Shown piece by piece: positions 9,211-17,067 of a DNA stretch of 64,000 nt (its first letter is position 1; the number at the start of each line of letters is the position of its first letter). Both the position numbers and the translations under genes were made by a program. The notes beneath the pieces were generated by a model. That model did not search any database, was not told the origin of the DNA, and worked only from the letters and a program-made list of their open reading frames with translations. Source of the DNA: Balneolaceae bacterium (GTDB taxonomy: Bacteria; Bacteroidota; Rhodothermia; Balneolales; Balneolaceae); NCBI GenBank assembly GCA_017640665.1, contig JAEPQE010000003.1, positions 124,001 to 188,000 on the forward strand. The letters run 5' to 3'.

Positions 9211-10691
9211 GAAGGTTAACAACAATAAGTCTCTTAGCGGTGCTGTGTAGTCTGTATGTTTCAAATACGGCTACAGCAAATAATTTGCCACCTACCGCAG
9301 TTATTACCCCGAATTTTTCAGGTTCTCAAATATATAATGGCGAAATGGCCATATTTAGTGCTGCAAATAGTTATGACAACGATGAAGGTGGAGACTCTAT
9401 TACCAGCTACCGGTGGGCAGTACGGGTTGGGAGCGGCAGTTATGTGACCAAAAAATATGGTGGCGGTTCTACCTACCAAACCTATACTATTTGCTTTGAT
9501 CTGGACGCTACTTCTCATTCTCCAACCCCCGATGGATGTATGGGAACCTCCGGAAACTCATCCGTAACCATACGATTAGAAGTGTGGGACGATGAGGGCT
9601 CAAAAAGCAGTTATACTTATAAATCGTTAACAGTCATAGACCGCGCCAACCGCAAATACTTTATAAAAGACCACCTGGGCAGTATACGAAGCACCATAGA
9701 CCAAAATGGAGATGTAATTGGCTACGATGATTACTATCCCTTTGGATTGGGAATGCCCGGAAGAAGTAACAACACCTCCAACCCGAACGATACCTACAAA
9801 TTTACCGGGGCCGAGCTGGATACCGAGGGAAATTTAGGCATCTACCACATGAACGCGCGGGGGATGGACCCGGTTACGGGTCGGTTCTTACAGTTAGACC
9901 CGATGCAGGAATTTGCTTCTCCTTATGTATATGCCGGTAATAATCCGGTAAGCCTGACCGATCCCACGGGTATGTCGACAGAGTGTAATGAAGGTGAAAA
10001 AGAGGAAGATTGCCGGGCACGGCAACACCAGGAGAACGTAGAAGAAGATAACCAGCGGGCAAATCAAGATGCCCAGATGCTAGGAGCAGGTTGGGCAATG
10101 GGGAGTACTGCTGGAAGGAATCGAATCAAAAATAATTCAAAAAAAGAAGAGCAACAGACTGGCTATAACACTGATTATGATATTAGTATAGATGAAAGGT
10201 TTTTCGATGATCCTACTGGAGATTATCACTCTGACCAACAAAAAGAAGATATGATGCGCATGTTGGAAGTTTATGGTGATAGAATTAAAAAATTATTTGG
10301 TAAAGGAGGGCGTTTTGAGAATGTAGATGTCACATTTGAATTTGAAGCCTACCCATTAGAGTTAAGTAGAAACTTGAATGGTAATTCTGGAGTTGCTACT
10401 TATGGTAAAAAAGGGACTCCGGTGAGTGAATTTTATTCTTCGCTGAAAGCTCGGTTTGTTGATTTTGGAATTGATGAACTTGCATTATTTGTATACATTA
10501 GTCCAAATAATTCCGAAGGTACTCAAGCTAAAAGTACTCCAATGCATGAGCTTGCGCATGTATTATTAATTGCATCCCATGTAGCATTTCCATCACATCC
10601 AATACCTGTTGGAAATCCAAATCAGCATAATATTATCGGTAAAACTCCTGTAACTTTTCTAGACGATTACTTTGAAGCTTTAAATTATTGA
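9207..10691 (+). CDS. Secreted RHS tip protein with C-terminal HExxH metallopeptidase toxin
   Basis: Architecture: signal peptide (1-24, ends TATA); PKD-like beta domain (about 27-145, PPTAVITP to LTVIDR); RHS core end (about 150-255: KYFIKDHLGS, YYPFGLGMPGRS, MNARGMDPVTGRFLQLDP, YVYAGNNPVSLTDPTGM); acidic helical linker with two cysteines (255-310); toxin domain (about 320-494). The toxin contains HELAH at 447-451 and a later QH at 473-474 that is conserved in the paralogue at 13800, so His447, Glu448, His451 and His474 are candidate zinc-site residues. The ATG overlaps the stop of the CBM20/TPR gene. The next gene, one base downstream, is the likely immunity protein. Target unknown; the membrane immunity protein suggests action in the envelope. 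Confidence 0.82.
   Translation: MRRLTTISLLAVLCSLYVSNTATANNLPPTAVITPNFSGSQIYNGEMAIFSAANSYDNDEGGDSITSYRWAVRVGSGSYVTKKYGGGSTYQTYTICFDLDATSHSPTPDGCMGTSGNSSVTIRLEVWDDEGSKSSYTYKSLTVIDRANRKYFIKDHLGSIRSTIDQNGDVIGYDDYYPFGLGMPGRSNNTSNPNDTYKFTGAELDTEGNLGIYHMNARGMDPVTGRFLQLDPMQEFASPYVYAGNNPVSLTDPTGMSTECNEGEKEEDCRARQHQENVEEDNQRANQDAQMLGAGWAMGSTAGRNRIKNNSKKEEQQTGYNTDYDISIDERFFDDPTGDYHSDQQKEDMMRMLEVYGDRIKKLFGKGGRFENVDVTFEFEAYPLELSRNLNGNSGVATYGKKGTPVSEFYSSLKARFVDFGIDELALFVYISPNNSEGTQAKSTPMHELAHVLLIASHVAFPSHPIPVGNPNQHNIIGKTPVTFLDDYFEALNY
9819..10115 (+). repeat. Class-1 RHS core repeat, copies near 12432 and 13813
   Basis: The DNA from GATACCGAGGGAAATTTAGG onward is nearly identical by eye at 9819-9980 and 12432-12593; the later part (about 9940-10115) is nearly identical at about 13895-14075. 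A more diverged copy lies at 11100-11280. Homology ends where the toxin domains begin, which is the pattern expected for C-terminal exchange. Confidence 0.8.
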
Positions 10692-10692
10692 T

Positions 10693-11055
10693 ATGAAGAT
10701 TTTTATTCAAGATTTACTATTTGATGGCCAAATTATTATTTGGTTCTTTATCATAACAAATATCCTTTTAATTTTTATTTCAAATAGAAAGATATTTCTC
10801 GTATCTAATTTAACAAATACTCTATTCTTAATAGGTATGATTTTGTTAATGACATTATCAGAAAGATTTAATGAATACCCGACCTATTATGCTGGAGATC
10901 CTGGTATAACAGCGAAATTTTTCATGGATCTATTATATTTAAACTCAAATAAAATGATTAGTATTTGTGTGTATATCATAACTAATTCTATTGTCATATA
11001 TAAAAAATTAGTTTTCACAAAAGGCGAAGAAATCTCAAAAAAAACATCTGAATAG
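10693..11055 (+). CDS. Putative membrane immunity protein for the metallopeptidase toxin
   Basis: 120 residues with three hydrophobic segments (about 13-30, 36-54 and 88-106), so an inner-membrane protein. The gene starts one base after the toxin stop. It is clearly related to the protein at 14702, which follows the related toxin at 13800: both have a similar hydropathy pattern, an ERF motif near residue 58 (SERFNEYP here) and an LLYLNSNK/VLIYNSNR motif near 82. The matched pairing of two related toxins with two related membrane proteins is the evidence for immunity. No known family is recognised. AT-rich like all immunity genes here. Confidence 0.6.
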   Translation: MKIFIQDLLFDGQIIIWFFIITNILLIFISNRKIFLVSNLTNTLFLIGMILLMTLSERFNEYPTYYAGDPGITAKFFMDLLYLNSNKMISICVYIITNSIVIYKKLVFTKGEEISKKTSE

Positions 11056-11070
11056 TTTTGCATCGTTCTT

Positions 11071-11096
11071 CATCTAAGCTATGGAATGCTTAGATG
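11071..11096 (+). repeat. Hairpin at the 5' junction of an orphan RHS cassette
   Basis: CATCTAAGC (11071-11079) pairs perfectly with GCTTAGATG (11088-11096) around the loop TATGGAAT. The loop plus GC resembles the second half of the CTCGTTCC...GGAATGC type of REP element seen at 15087 and 27645. It marks where homology to the RHS core begins in the next cassette, and the only ATG for that cassette lies in the loop. Confidence 0.5.
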
Positions 11097-11859
11097 AGTT
11101 TCCCTCTCCCTACGTATATGCAGGTAATAATCCTATAAATTTATCTGATCCCACAGGGATGTCTACCGAATGTAACGAAGGAGAAGATGAGGAAGACTGC
11201 CGAGCACGGCAACACCAGGAGAACGAAGAAGAAGATAACCAGCGGGCAAATCAAGATGCCCAACGAATAGGAGCAGGCTGGGCGGCTAATTCTAATACAC
11301 AGCTAGCTTGTCCGGCTCCTTGTAACTATAGAAGTAAAAAGAAAGAAGAAGTAGTAAAAAAGAAAGAAGATGGAGAGATAGGAACTATAAACGAGGGGTT
11401 AATGCATCCGTTTTTGATGAGAGAGGACGAGAATTACTTGCACGATGGTTAAATGGATCAGGTGAGGATTTAATAGTTGAAGGTGGTGAATGGGGAGAAT
11501 ATATGAGTAATAATAAGTTATTAGAGGCTCAAATATTGGTGGTATTAACAGAAGATGCTGCTGAGAGAGAGCTCTCGGGAGATGTCTCTTTTGATCTAAG
11601 ACCCGAAATAGAAAATGGATATACAACTGGGTATGAAATGTTGCATGGACCTCATTCTTTCGAACTTTCTGGTACTGCAACTGTTCTTGAAGACGGAAAT
11701 ATTCGATATGACTTAACAGCTACATGGAATGATGTAATAGACCCAAATCTAACTTATCATAGTGATAAAGTTTTAGCAGATTTTTTGACGAAATACTATA
11801 CTCCCCAAGATTATAAAGTTTCAATCACATGGACGACTAGTTATACAATAAAAAAATGA
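11081..11859 (+). pseudogene. Orphan RHS tip cassette split by a -1 frame change
   Basis: The first frame (11081-11452) starts inside the RHS core (SPYVYAGNNPINLSDPTGM) and the acidic linker, then ends at a stop. The toxin continues in the -1 frame, which is open from about 11337 to 11859 and reads ASVFDERGRELLARWLNG..., ending TTSYTIKK. The change of frame can occur at A AAA AAG (11356-11362), which is in phase. The core lacks a signal peptide and everything before SPYVYAG, so the cassette cannot be secreted as it stands. It may be a silent spare toxin that needs recombination, a degraded gene, or a case of programmed frameshifting. Toxin type not recognised. Confidence 0.65.
11356..11362 (+). 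other. A AAA AAG heptamer in phase for -1 frameshifting
   Basis: The zero frame reads GTA AAA AAG at 11354-11362, placing the heptamer in the register used by dnaX and many IS elements. The -1 frame entered here is exactly the one that encodes the toxin end. No convincing downstream stem-loop or upstream Shine-Dalgarno stimulator is visible, so a plain indel in a poly-A tract is an equal alternative. Confidence 0.4.
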
Positions 11860-11869
11860 ATTAATTGAT

Positions 11870-12265
11870 ATGAAGAAAATTATAGTTTGTTTGTTAATTA
11901 TATTTTGTAATGATGAGAAAGAGATGAAGACTTATTTCGATTGGAATCATGAATTAATAGATAATTTTGGTATTTATGAAATTAATGATTTAAGACTGAG
12001 CGTTTATGATGATGAGAAGATTGTTAAATATTCTCTTCACGATAAAGAGAAAAACCTTTTAGTAGAGTCAGTTTCTAGAGCAAGTGTTTATCAATCTTGG
12101 TATTTATTGCTCGACGAATCTTATAATCTATGGTTTTATAGTTCTGATATAGGAGGAGAGGTTTGGCTTAAGAGTGAAGAGAATTTATATAAACATGAAT
12201 ATGTCAATTTCTTTAATCCATCTATTGAAATTCCAGAAAAGCTAAAAACCAAAGTAGATGGTTAG
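11870..12265 (+). CDS. Putative immunity protein, secreted or lipid-anchored
   Basis: 131 residues, starting 10 bases after the toxin frame ends. A short hydrophobic N-terminus (KKIIVCLLIIFCN) could be a signal with Cys13 as a weak lipobox cysteine (Phe at -1 is unusual). The rest is acidic and beta-rich (LRLSVYDDEKIVKYSL, LLLDESYNLWFYSSD). No family recognised. Position directly after a cassette toxin and low GC are the only support for immunity. Confidence 0.5.
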   Translation: MKKIIVCLLIIFCNDEKEMKTYFDWNHELIDNFGIYEINDLRLSVYDDEKIVKYSLHDKEKNLLVESVSRASVYQSWYLLLDESYNLWFYSSDIGGEVWLKSEENLYKHEYVNFFNPSIEIPEKLKTKVDG

Positions 12266-12350
12266 TTTATCACACCTTAACCCCTCAACTAGCGCATTCT
12301 ATGTTAAAATCAAGAGAAGTTAAGCTGCATACCTGGATATAATACGTAAG

Positions 12351-13295
12351 GTGTTTCGCCTCGTTCCGAAGGTCCACCTTCGGAATGGAGTCGGGAAGCT
12401 CCAGCTTCTTAATCCCGAATTACTTGAACTAGATACCGAGGGAAATTTAGGCATCTACCACATGAACGCGAGAGGTATGGACCCGGTTACGGGTCGGTTC
12501 TTACAGTTAGACCCGATGCAGGAATTTGCTTCTCCTTATGTATATGCCGGTAATAATCCGGTAAGCCTGACCGATCCCACGGGTATGTCTACCGAATGTA
12601 ATGAAGGAGAAAAAGAAGAAGATTGTAGAGTAAGAAAAGCAGCAAATGAAAGACGTGAACAACGCCAGCAGGAACATGAAGCTGAACTATTTTCCGGGCT
12701 GGGTTTTTCGGTTGGGCCAACTGGATCTACATCTGGTGGTAATGTAATTAAGAATGAGGGTTCGACAGATAAAGAAGAAAGTGGAGGAAAGAATATTGAA
12801 CAACCTAAGAAAATAAATTGGCATAGTTCTTCTGGTACAGAAAAGTTGAGACAAATTTTGCTATATCTAATTTTTTTAAACAATGCAGGTGTAGAAGGTG
12901 GGGACTTTAGAGATGTATTTGATTTTACCTTAGGGGGAAAAGAAGAAGGTCCAGTAACTGGGTTTTCGGGAGCGGAAGTAGCTGGAAAAGTTTATATAAA
13001 CGGAACTGAGATTGACTTAAGTTTTGATTTCAATTGGGCTAATTACGACGCATGGAGTGACGATCCAAACATTACAAAATTTACTTTTAATGACGCTGCT
13101 TTTCCAAGAAGAAGCCCTAAATTAGTTGGTAATAATATCTATGGTGGTCATGCAAGATTTGAATATAAACAGTCTTTAACATCTGATAGAAGAACTTTCT
13201 CAATAAAGTTTCATGGTGAGAATAAAATTTTACAAGCTAGCCTATTTAGAAAGTATTATGTTCCTAAACCAATTTTTACGATTAAAAATGATTAA
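12351..13295 (+). CDS. Orphan RHS tip cassette with unrecognised C-terminal toxin
   Basis: The reading frame is open from 12351, but residues 1-27 are only a translation of the REP element; real homology starts at 12432 (LDTEGNLGIYHMNARGMDP) and runs through DPTGMSTECNEGEKEEDCR. A charged linker follows, then a toxin-like domain from about residue 150 (KKINWHSSSGTEKLRQ) to the end (YYVPKPIFTIKND), rich in Asp, Phe and Gly with a beta pattern. There is no signal peptide or PKD domain. The core DNA is nearly identical to that of the tip gene at 9207, which would allow transfer of this toxin end to the complete gene. Toxin activity is inferred from position only. Confidence 0.6.
   Translation: MFRLVPKVHLRNGVGKLQLLNPELLELDTEGNLGIYHMNARGMDPVTGRFLQLDPMQEFASPYVYAGNNPVSLTDPTGMSTECNEGEKEEDCRVRKAANERREQRQQEHEAELFSGLGFSVGPTGSTSGGNVIKNEGSTDKEESGGKNIEQPKKINWHSSSGTEKLRQILLYLIFLNNAGVEGGDFRDVFDFTLGGKEEGPVTGFSGAEVAGKVYINGTEIDLSFDFNWANYDAWSDDPNITKFTFNDAAFPRRSPKLVGNNIYGGHARFEYKQSLTSDRRTFSIKFHGENKILQASLFRKYYVPKPIFTIKND
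12359..12418 (+). repeat. REP-like double hairpin (variant GAAGG) at a cassette junction
   Basis: Begins CCTCGTTCC. First hairpin TTCCGAAGG-TCCA-CCTTCGGAA (12364-12385), then a degenerate second one (GGGAAGCT/AGCTTC). The same element recurs at 24797 (truncated), 26205 and 26706. RHS core homology resumes about 14 bases after it, so it lies at the 5' boundary of the next toxin cassette. Confidence 0.8.
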
Positions 13296-13749
13296 GATAA
13301 GTTTCTACATATCAATGATTTCATTGATGTTACTATTCTCTTGTGATAGCAGTAATCTAAAATCTGATGCAGAAGTTAAGAAGGAAAATGGAGAATTAAT
13401 TATCTCTGAAGATTTAGAATATTTAGCAAGTCTCAATTATGGATATACTCTAAATGGAGAAATTATATTACGAATAAAAATTTTTCAAACTGATCCAATA
13501 TCTAAGACTTTGTTAGAATCCGAAGAAAAAAGAATTGATAGAGAAGACAGTCTTATTTCTGAAAATAAAATGGTTCAAATAGATGAACAAAAACCTATTG
13601 ATTTATCTACTTCAAAAGAGCTAAAAAATTTTCAAATTATTAGTAATTATATTGAGTTGGATGATTTGGGGGATCTCAATAAATCCTTTTTTGAATCTGA
13701 TGAACGAAGCTTATTCATTTCACCATTGAATATTGTTATTTATTTTTAG
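13288..13749 (+). CDS. Putative immunity lipoprotein
   Basis: The start is the ATG at 13288, overlapping the toxin stop by 8 bases; this gives a lipoprotein signal (KISFYISMISLMLLFSC) with Cys19 as the acylation site. The mature part (about 135 residues) is acidic with SLNYGYTLNGEIILRI-type beta segments. A longer upstream start at 13213 would bury the signal and overlap the toxin, so I reject it. A periplasmic lipid-anchored immunity protein fits a toxin acting in the envelope. No family recognised. Confidence 0.6.
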   Translation: MIKISFYISMISLMLLFSCDSSNLKSDAEVKKENGELIISEDLEYLASLNYGYTLNGEIILRIKIFQTDPISKTLLESEEKRIDREDSLISENKMVQIDEQKPIDLSTSKELKNFQIISNYIELDDLGDLNKSFFESDERSLFISPLNIVIYF

Positions 13750-13799
13750 CGTATCTGTAAACTAATTAGAACGATGAGGTCGGGCTGGGGATTAACCGC

Positions 13800-14681
13800 A
13801 TGAATGCTCGGGGGATGGACCCGGTCACGGGCCGGTTCCTTCAAATCGATCCGTTAATGCAATTTGCCTCTCCCTATGTATATGCAGGCAACAACCCGGT
13901 AAGCCTGACCGATCCCACGGGTATGTCGACAGAGTGTAATGAAGGTGAAAAAGAGGAAGATTGCCGGGCACGGCAATACCAGGAGAACGTAGAAGAAGAT
14001 AACCAGCGGGCAAATCAAGATGCCCAGATGCTAGGAGCAGGCTGGGCAATGGGGAGTACTGCTGGAAGGAATAAGATTAAGAATGCTAGTTCAGGAAACC
14101 CGGAGGAAGGTTCAACTCAATCTCAAACTTCATATAACACTGAATATGGAATATTTATTGAAAGTACATTCTTTGAATCTTCTGAAAATGATAGTTATGA
14201 GACCAAGGAACAAAAAAGGCAGATGTTACAGTTATTGAAAATCTTCGGAGAGGATATTAAAAAAGCTTTTGGTCCTGATGGAATTTATGAAAATGTGTTG
14301 GTTTTTTTCCATTTGAGCCAACCATTGACATTAGAACGAAGTTCTTCTAACGAAAATGCTACAGCATTGGTGTCTTGGGGTAATAGAGGTAGTAGTTATA
14401 AGGCCTTAAATAGCGGATCAGAAACTAAGACCGCTAATTTTGGAATAAGTGATTTAGTTATAGATGTAAGAATTAACCCGAATAAATTAAGAAGTGAATC
14501 AGGAAATACAGCAATGCACGAATTTGTGCATGTTCTTTTAATAGCGTCATTTGTTAATAATAATGAGCCAGTATTAAAAGGAGGAAGACATACTGATAAA
14601 GGAAACGATACTCAACATGGTATAATAAATTCATATACTTCATACCCTGCTGCGTTAAGAGATTTATTTGGTAAATTATAA
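13800..14681 (+). CDS. Orphan RHS tip cassette, paralogous HExxH metallopeptidase toxin
   Basis: Starts inside the RHS core (MNARGMDPVTGRFLQIDP) and continues through the same linker as the tip at 9207 (GAGWAMGSTAGRNKIKN). The toxin (about 120-293) aligns with that of the 9207 gene throughout: a YNTEYGIFIESTFFE start, FGEDIKKAFG, and HEFVH at 240-244 followed by QHGII at 272-276. The histidine 11 residues after the first in HELAHVLLIASH is not kept here (Phe), which argues against it as a zinc ligand and favours the QH histidine. No signal peptide; a spare copy. The immunity gene at 14702 follows by 20 bases. Confidence 0.68.
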   Translation: MNARGMDPVTGRFLQIDPLMQFASPYVYAGNNPVSLTDPTGMSTECNEGEKEEDCRARQYQENVEEDNQRANQDAQMLGAGWAMGSTAGRNKIKNASSGNPEEGSTQSQTSYNTEYGIFIESTFFESSENDSYETKEQKRQMLQLLKIFGEDIKKAFGPDGIYENVLVFFHLSQPLTLERSSSNENATALVSWGNRGSSYKALNSGSETKTANFGISDLVIDVRINPNKLRSESGNTAMHEFVHVLLIASFVNNNEPVLKGGRHTDKGNDTQHGIINSYTSYPAALRDLFGKL

Positions 14682-14701
14682 ATCAAAATAGCCTAATTAA
14701 T

Positions 14702-15055
14702 ATGGAAGATTTTCTGTTATTTTTCTCAAAAAGCCACATAATTTTTTGGATACTAATTATTTTTAATACATCGATAATTTTTTTTCAAAAACCAGAAAAG
14801 ATCATAATGTTCACAATTCTATCAAACATAGTTTTTTTATTATATATCCTTTCAGCAACGTTGATAGAAAGATTTACCTGGTTTCCAGATTTAGAACTTG
14901 CCGATAATTTAGGATTTGTATCTATTTTTTTAGATGTATTAATCTATAATTCTAATCGCTTTATATATACTTCTATCTTTATTTTAACAGATGTATTAAT
15001 CTTATTAAAAATGTTTAAATATATAAATAAGGATTTGGATTCAGCCGCGCATTAA
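14702..15055 (+). CDS. Putative membrane immunity protein, paralogue of that at 10693
   Basis: 117 residues with three hydrophobic segments (about 12-28, 35-53 and 86-104). Shares with the 10693 protein the ERF motif (LIERFTWFP), the IYNSNR motif and overall length, and sits after the related metallopeptidase toxin. The two pairs thus diverged together. Inner-membrane location predicted. Function inferred from pairing. Confidence 0.6.
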   Translation: MEDFLLFFSKSHIIFWILIIFNTSIIFFQKPEKIIMFTILSNIVFLLYILSATLIERFTWFPDLELADNLGFVSIFLDVLIYNSNRFIYTSIFILTDVLILLKMFKYINKDLDSAAH

Positions 15056-15086
15056 TACCAAGATGTTTTAAGTCGCCTCCCCTTCT

Positions 15087-15134
15087 CCTCGTTCCATAGC
15101 TGGGCTATGGAATGCCAACCAGAGGCACTGCCTC
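15087..15134 (+). repeat. REP-like double hairpin (variant ATAGC) at a cassette junction
   Basis: CCTCGTTCC, hairpin TTCCATAGC-TGG-GCTATGGAA (15092-15112), spacer, second hairpin GAGGC-ACT-GCCTC (15122-15134). The same stem variant occurs in inverse orientation at 27645, beside the RAYT relic. RHS core homology of the next cassette starts about 50 bases after it. Confidence 0.75.
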
Positions 15135-16353
15135 AACCTGCAAAGTGCGGGTAAAGATGAACAGGTGTAGCCTGAATGAAGGGTTCACTCAATATAGGTG
15201 GAGGGTGCTTTTACCCGGAGCAAGTTGGACCACACTCTACACGGGTTCTAATTCAACCTATACCTACACATTTGAAATATCTCCGGGCTTACACCAAGGG
15301 AATGTAAAGGTAGAATTACAGGTGCGCAATAACGCCAGCCCAAACCTATACGACACCGAGGAATATGATGTAACCGTATCCCGTCCCCAACGGGTCTATC
15401 ACCTCAAAGATCATTTAGGGAATGTGCGTACCAGTGTGGATGTAGATGGTGATGTGGTGGGTTATGATGATTACTATCCGTTTGGACTACCCATGCCCGG
15501 TCGCTCCAGCCAAACAGGGAGTAACCCCAACGATGACTATAAGTTTACCGGCTATGAACTGGATGAGGTAGCTGGAACAGATTTGAAGATGTACCATGCC
15601 AATGCCAGAGGCTATGATCCAATACTAGGCAGGTTTGGACAGATTGATCCACTTTCTTCAGAAAGGGCAGGATTAAGTCCTTACAATTATGTACAGAACA
15701 ATCCACTCAGCCGGATTGACCCTACAGGTTTATTGGATGATATAGTATTCAACTCTGTTGATGAAGAAGGAAATAAAAGAGAGATTGGCAGAATTGTAAC
15801 TGATAAGTATGATCAAGAAATTAATATCGACAGTGAACTAATTAGTAGTGCTATTCCTGATGACTATGATCCTATAAGTACAGATTTACCAAAAGCAATA
15901 GCTGATGGAACTCTCGACTATTTAGGAGTTCAGGCACTTTCTTTAGACATATCTGCTGAAGCTGCTTTCAAATTAGGTGTTCAAGGAGAACTGAGCTTAA
16001 TTGCTTTAGTAGGAGGTAAAAATCAAGGTGATTGGGGAGTTGCTTTGCAAGGAAATGCGTTACTTGGAGTTGAAGGTAGTTTTACAGGAAGTGTTTCGGC
16101 ATATTGGCCTATATCGGGTGGAGATTTATCTTTAGATAGATTGAGCGGTTTTGAATATGGTATACAAGGAAGTTTACTTGGACCTTCAGCTGCGTACTTT
16201 GAAGGAGTCGAGTTTAGTACATCTTATCCATATGTTAATCGATCATATGCAGGTGCTTCTATTGGTGGGTCAGCAGGTATCCCAGAATTAACGGGTAGTG
16301 GCTCTGGGTATCTTGGCTATAGTGGTTACTTATATAGATCAGATGGGAGATAA
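15112..16353 (+). CDS. Orphan class-2 RHS tip cassette, glycine-rich C-terminal domain
   Basis: Residues 1-23 derive from the REP region. From about residue 25 (FTQYRWRVLLPGASW) the protein follows the PKD-like domain and RHS core of the class-2 tips at 19326 and 21546 (VYHLKDHLGNVRTSVD, YYPFGLPMPGRSS, MYHANARGYDPILGRFGQ, then NNPLSRIDPTGLL). The signal peptide and the first half of the PKD domain are missing, so it is 5'-truncated at the REP. The C-terminal domain (about 205-413) is rich in Gly, Ser and Ala with alternating hydrophobics (LSLDISAEAAFKLGVQGELS, ASIGGSAGIPELTGSGSG) and looks like a membrane-active or beta-barrel-like sequence; no enzyme motif is visible. Confidence 0.62.
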   Translation: MPTRGTASTCKVRVKMNRCSLNEGFTQYRWRVLLPGASWTTLYTGSNSTYTYTFEISPGLHQGNVKVELQVRNNASPNLYDTEEYDVTVSRPQRVYHLKDHLGNVRTSVDVDGDVVGYDDYYPFGLPMPGRSSQTGSNPNDDYKFTGYELDEVAGTDLKMYHANARGYDPILGRFGQIDPLSSERAGLSPYNYVQNNPLSRIDPTGLLDDIVFNSVDEEGNKREIGRIVTDKYDQEINIDSELISSAIPDDYDPISTDLPKAIADGTLDYLGVQALSLDISAEAAFKLGVQGELSLIALVGGKNQGDWGVALQGNALLGVEGSFTGSVSAYWPISGGDLSLDRLSGFEYGIQGSLLGPSAAYFEGVEFSTSYPYVNRSYAGASIGGSAGIPELTGSGSGYLGYSGYLYRSDGR

Positions 16354-16358
16354 TATTT

Positions 16359-16820
16359 ATGCGATTTATTTTATTAACTTTTATTCTTTTCTCATGTTCA
16401 AAGTATGACGGGAACATTAATGATTTGAATTATGATAAAGTTGAAATTTATTTTTCTGGCTACTCTCTAGAATATCTGACTAGCGAAGAAATTGTAATTT
16501 CTAATGTAGATTCAAATAAGGTAGAAAAATTAAATGAGCTAAAAACCTTTAGGAATCCAATTTGGTTTGGAAATAAAAAAGGTACAGATTATACGATCGA
16601 CTTAGTCTATATCAATTCTTACTCAGGTGAAAAGTTATTGGTTCGTATCTTAAAAAGTGTCAACTCTGAGCCAACAATAATCTATGGTACAGGTACTATT
16701 TTTGATAGTTCTTATAGAAATGATAGCCTAGTAGAGTATGTAAATTCTATAATAGGTCTTGAAACTATTGAACAATATAATGGCAGTTTAAACCAGGAAG
16801 AGTACGATAACTTATTCTGA
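16359..16820 (+). CDS. Putative immunity lipoprotein
   Basis: 153 residues with a very short lipoprotein signal (RFILLTFILFSC, Cys13). The mature part is beta-rich with YIDLVYINSYSGEKLL-like segments. The gene begins 5 bases after the class-2 cassette at 15112. No family recognised; immunity is inferred from position and from the repeated pattern of lipoproteins after toxins in this locus. Confidence 0.55.
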   Translation: MRFILLTFILFSCSKYDGNINDLNYDKVEIYFSGYSLEYLTSEEIVISNVDSNKVEKLNELKTFRNPIWFGNKKGTDYTIDLVYINSYSGEKLLVRILKSVNSEPTIIYGTGTIFDSSYRNDSLVEYVNSIIGLETIEQYNGSLNQEEYDNLF

Positions 16821-16879
16821 AAAAATGCTTCCTAATAAAAGTATATAGTAAAAAAACTGTTTTAATCTTGTTTTCTTAA

Positions 16880-16930
16880 TTCCGAAGGCCTTCCAAGAAG
16901 GTACAACTTGGGTAGCTCAAGTTTGAATTA
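16880..16930 (+). repeat. Degenerate REP-like double hairpin
   Basis: TTCCGAAGGCCTTCCAAGAAGG resembles a decayed form of the 12359 hairpin, and AACTTG (16905-16910) pairs with CAAGTT (16918-16923). It lies in the 247-base gap after the immunity gene; the rest of the gap shows nothing recognisable. Confidence 0.4.
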
Positions 16931-17067
16931 GACTAAAGAAGAGCATAGCATAAGAGGTATAATTCCGGTATTTGAGTTATTCTGCCTATAGACTAGCCTG
17001 GCTTTCAGATACAAAATAAACAATCAGCATCCCTTCAATAACTCTATGAATTGTAGTATCATAGAGT

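Noticed and set aside
10546-10584. Metzincin-like reading of HELAHVLLIASH with the last His as zinc ligand
   Set aside because: The spacing is +11 instead of +10, the glycine turn is missing, and the paralogue at 13800 has Phe at this place.
11335-11341. A second slippery-looking heptamer, T AAA AAG
   Set aside because: Slipping there would place the first codon on TAA, and the -1 frame has stops just upstream; only the A AAA AAG at 11356 gives an open path.
13213-13287. Upstream start for the immunity lipoprotein at 13288
   Set aside because: It would lie inside the toxin gene and place 25 residues before the lipoprotein signal.
9874-14049. Antisense open frames (74 residues, at 9874-10098 and 13825-14049) with nearly the same protein in both copies
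   Set aside because: They are the reverse strand of the duplicated RHS core; similarity follows from the DNA repeat and no start signals or protein features are seen.
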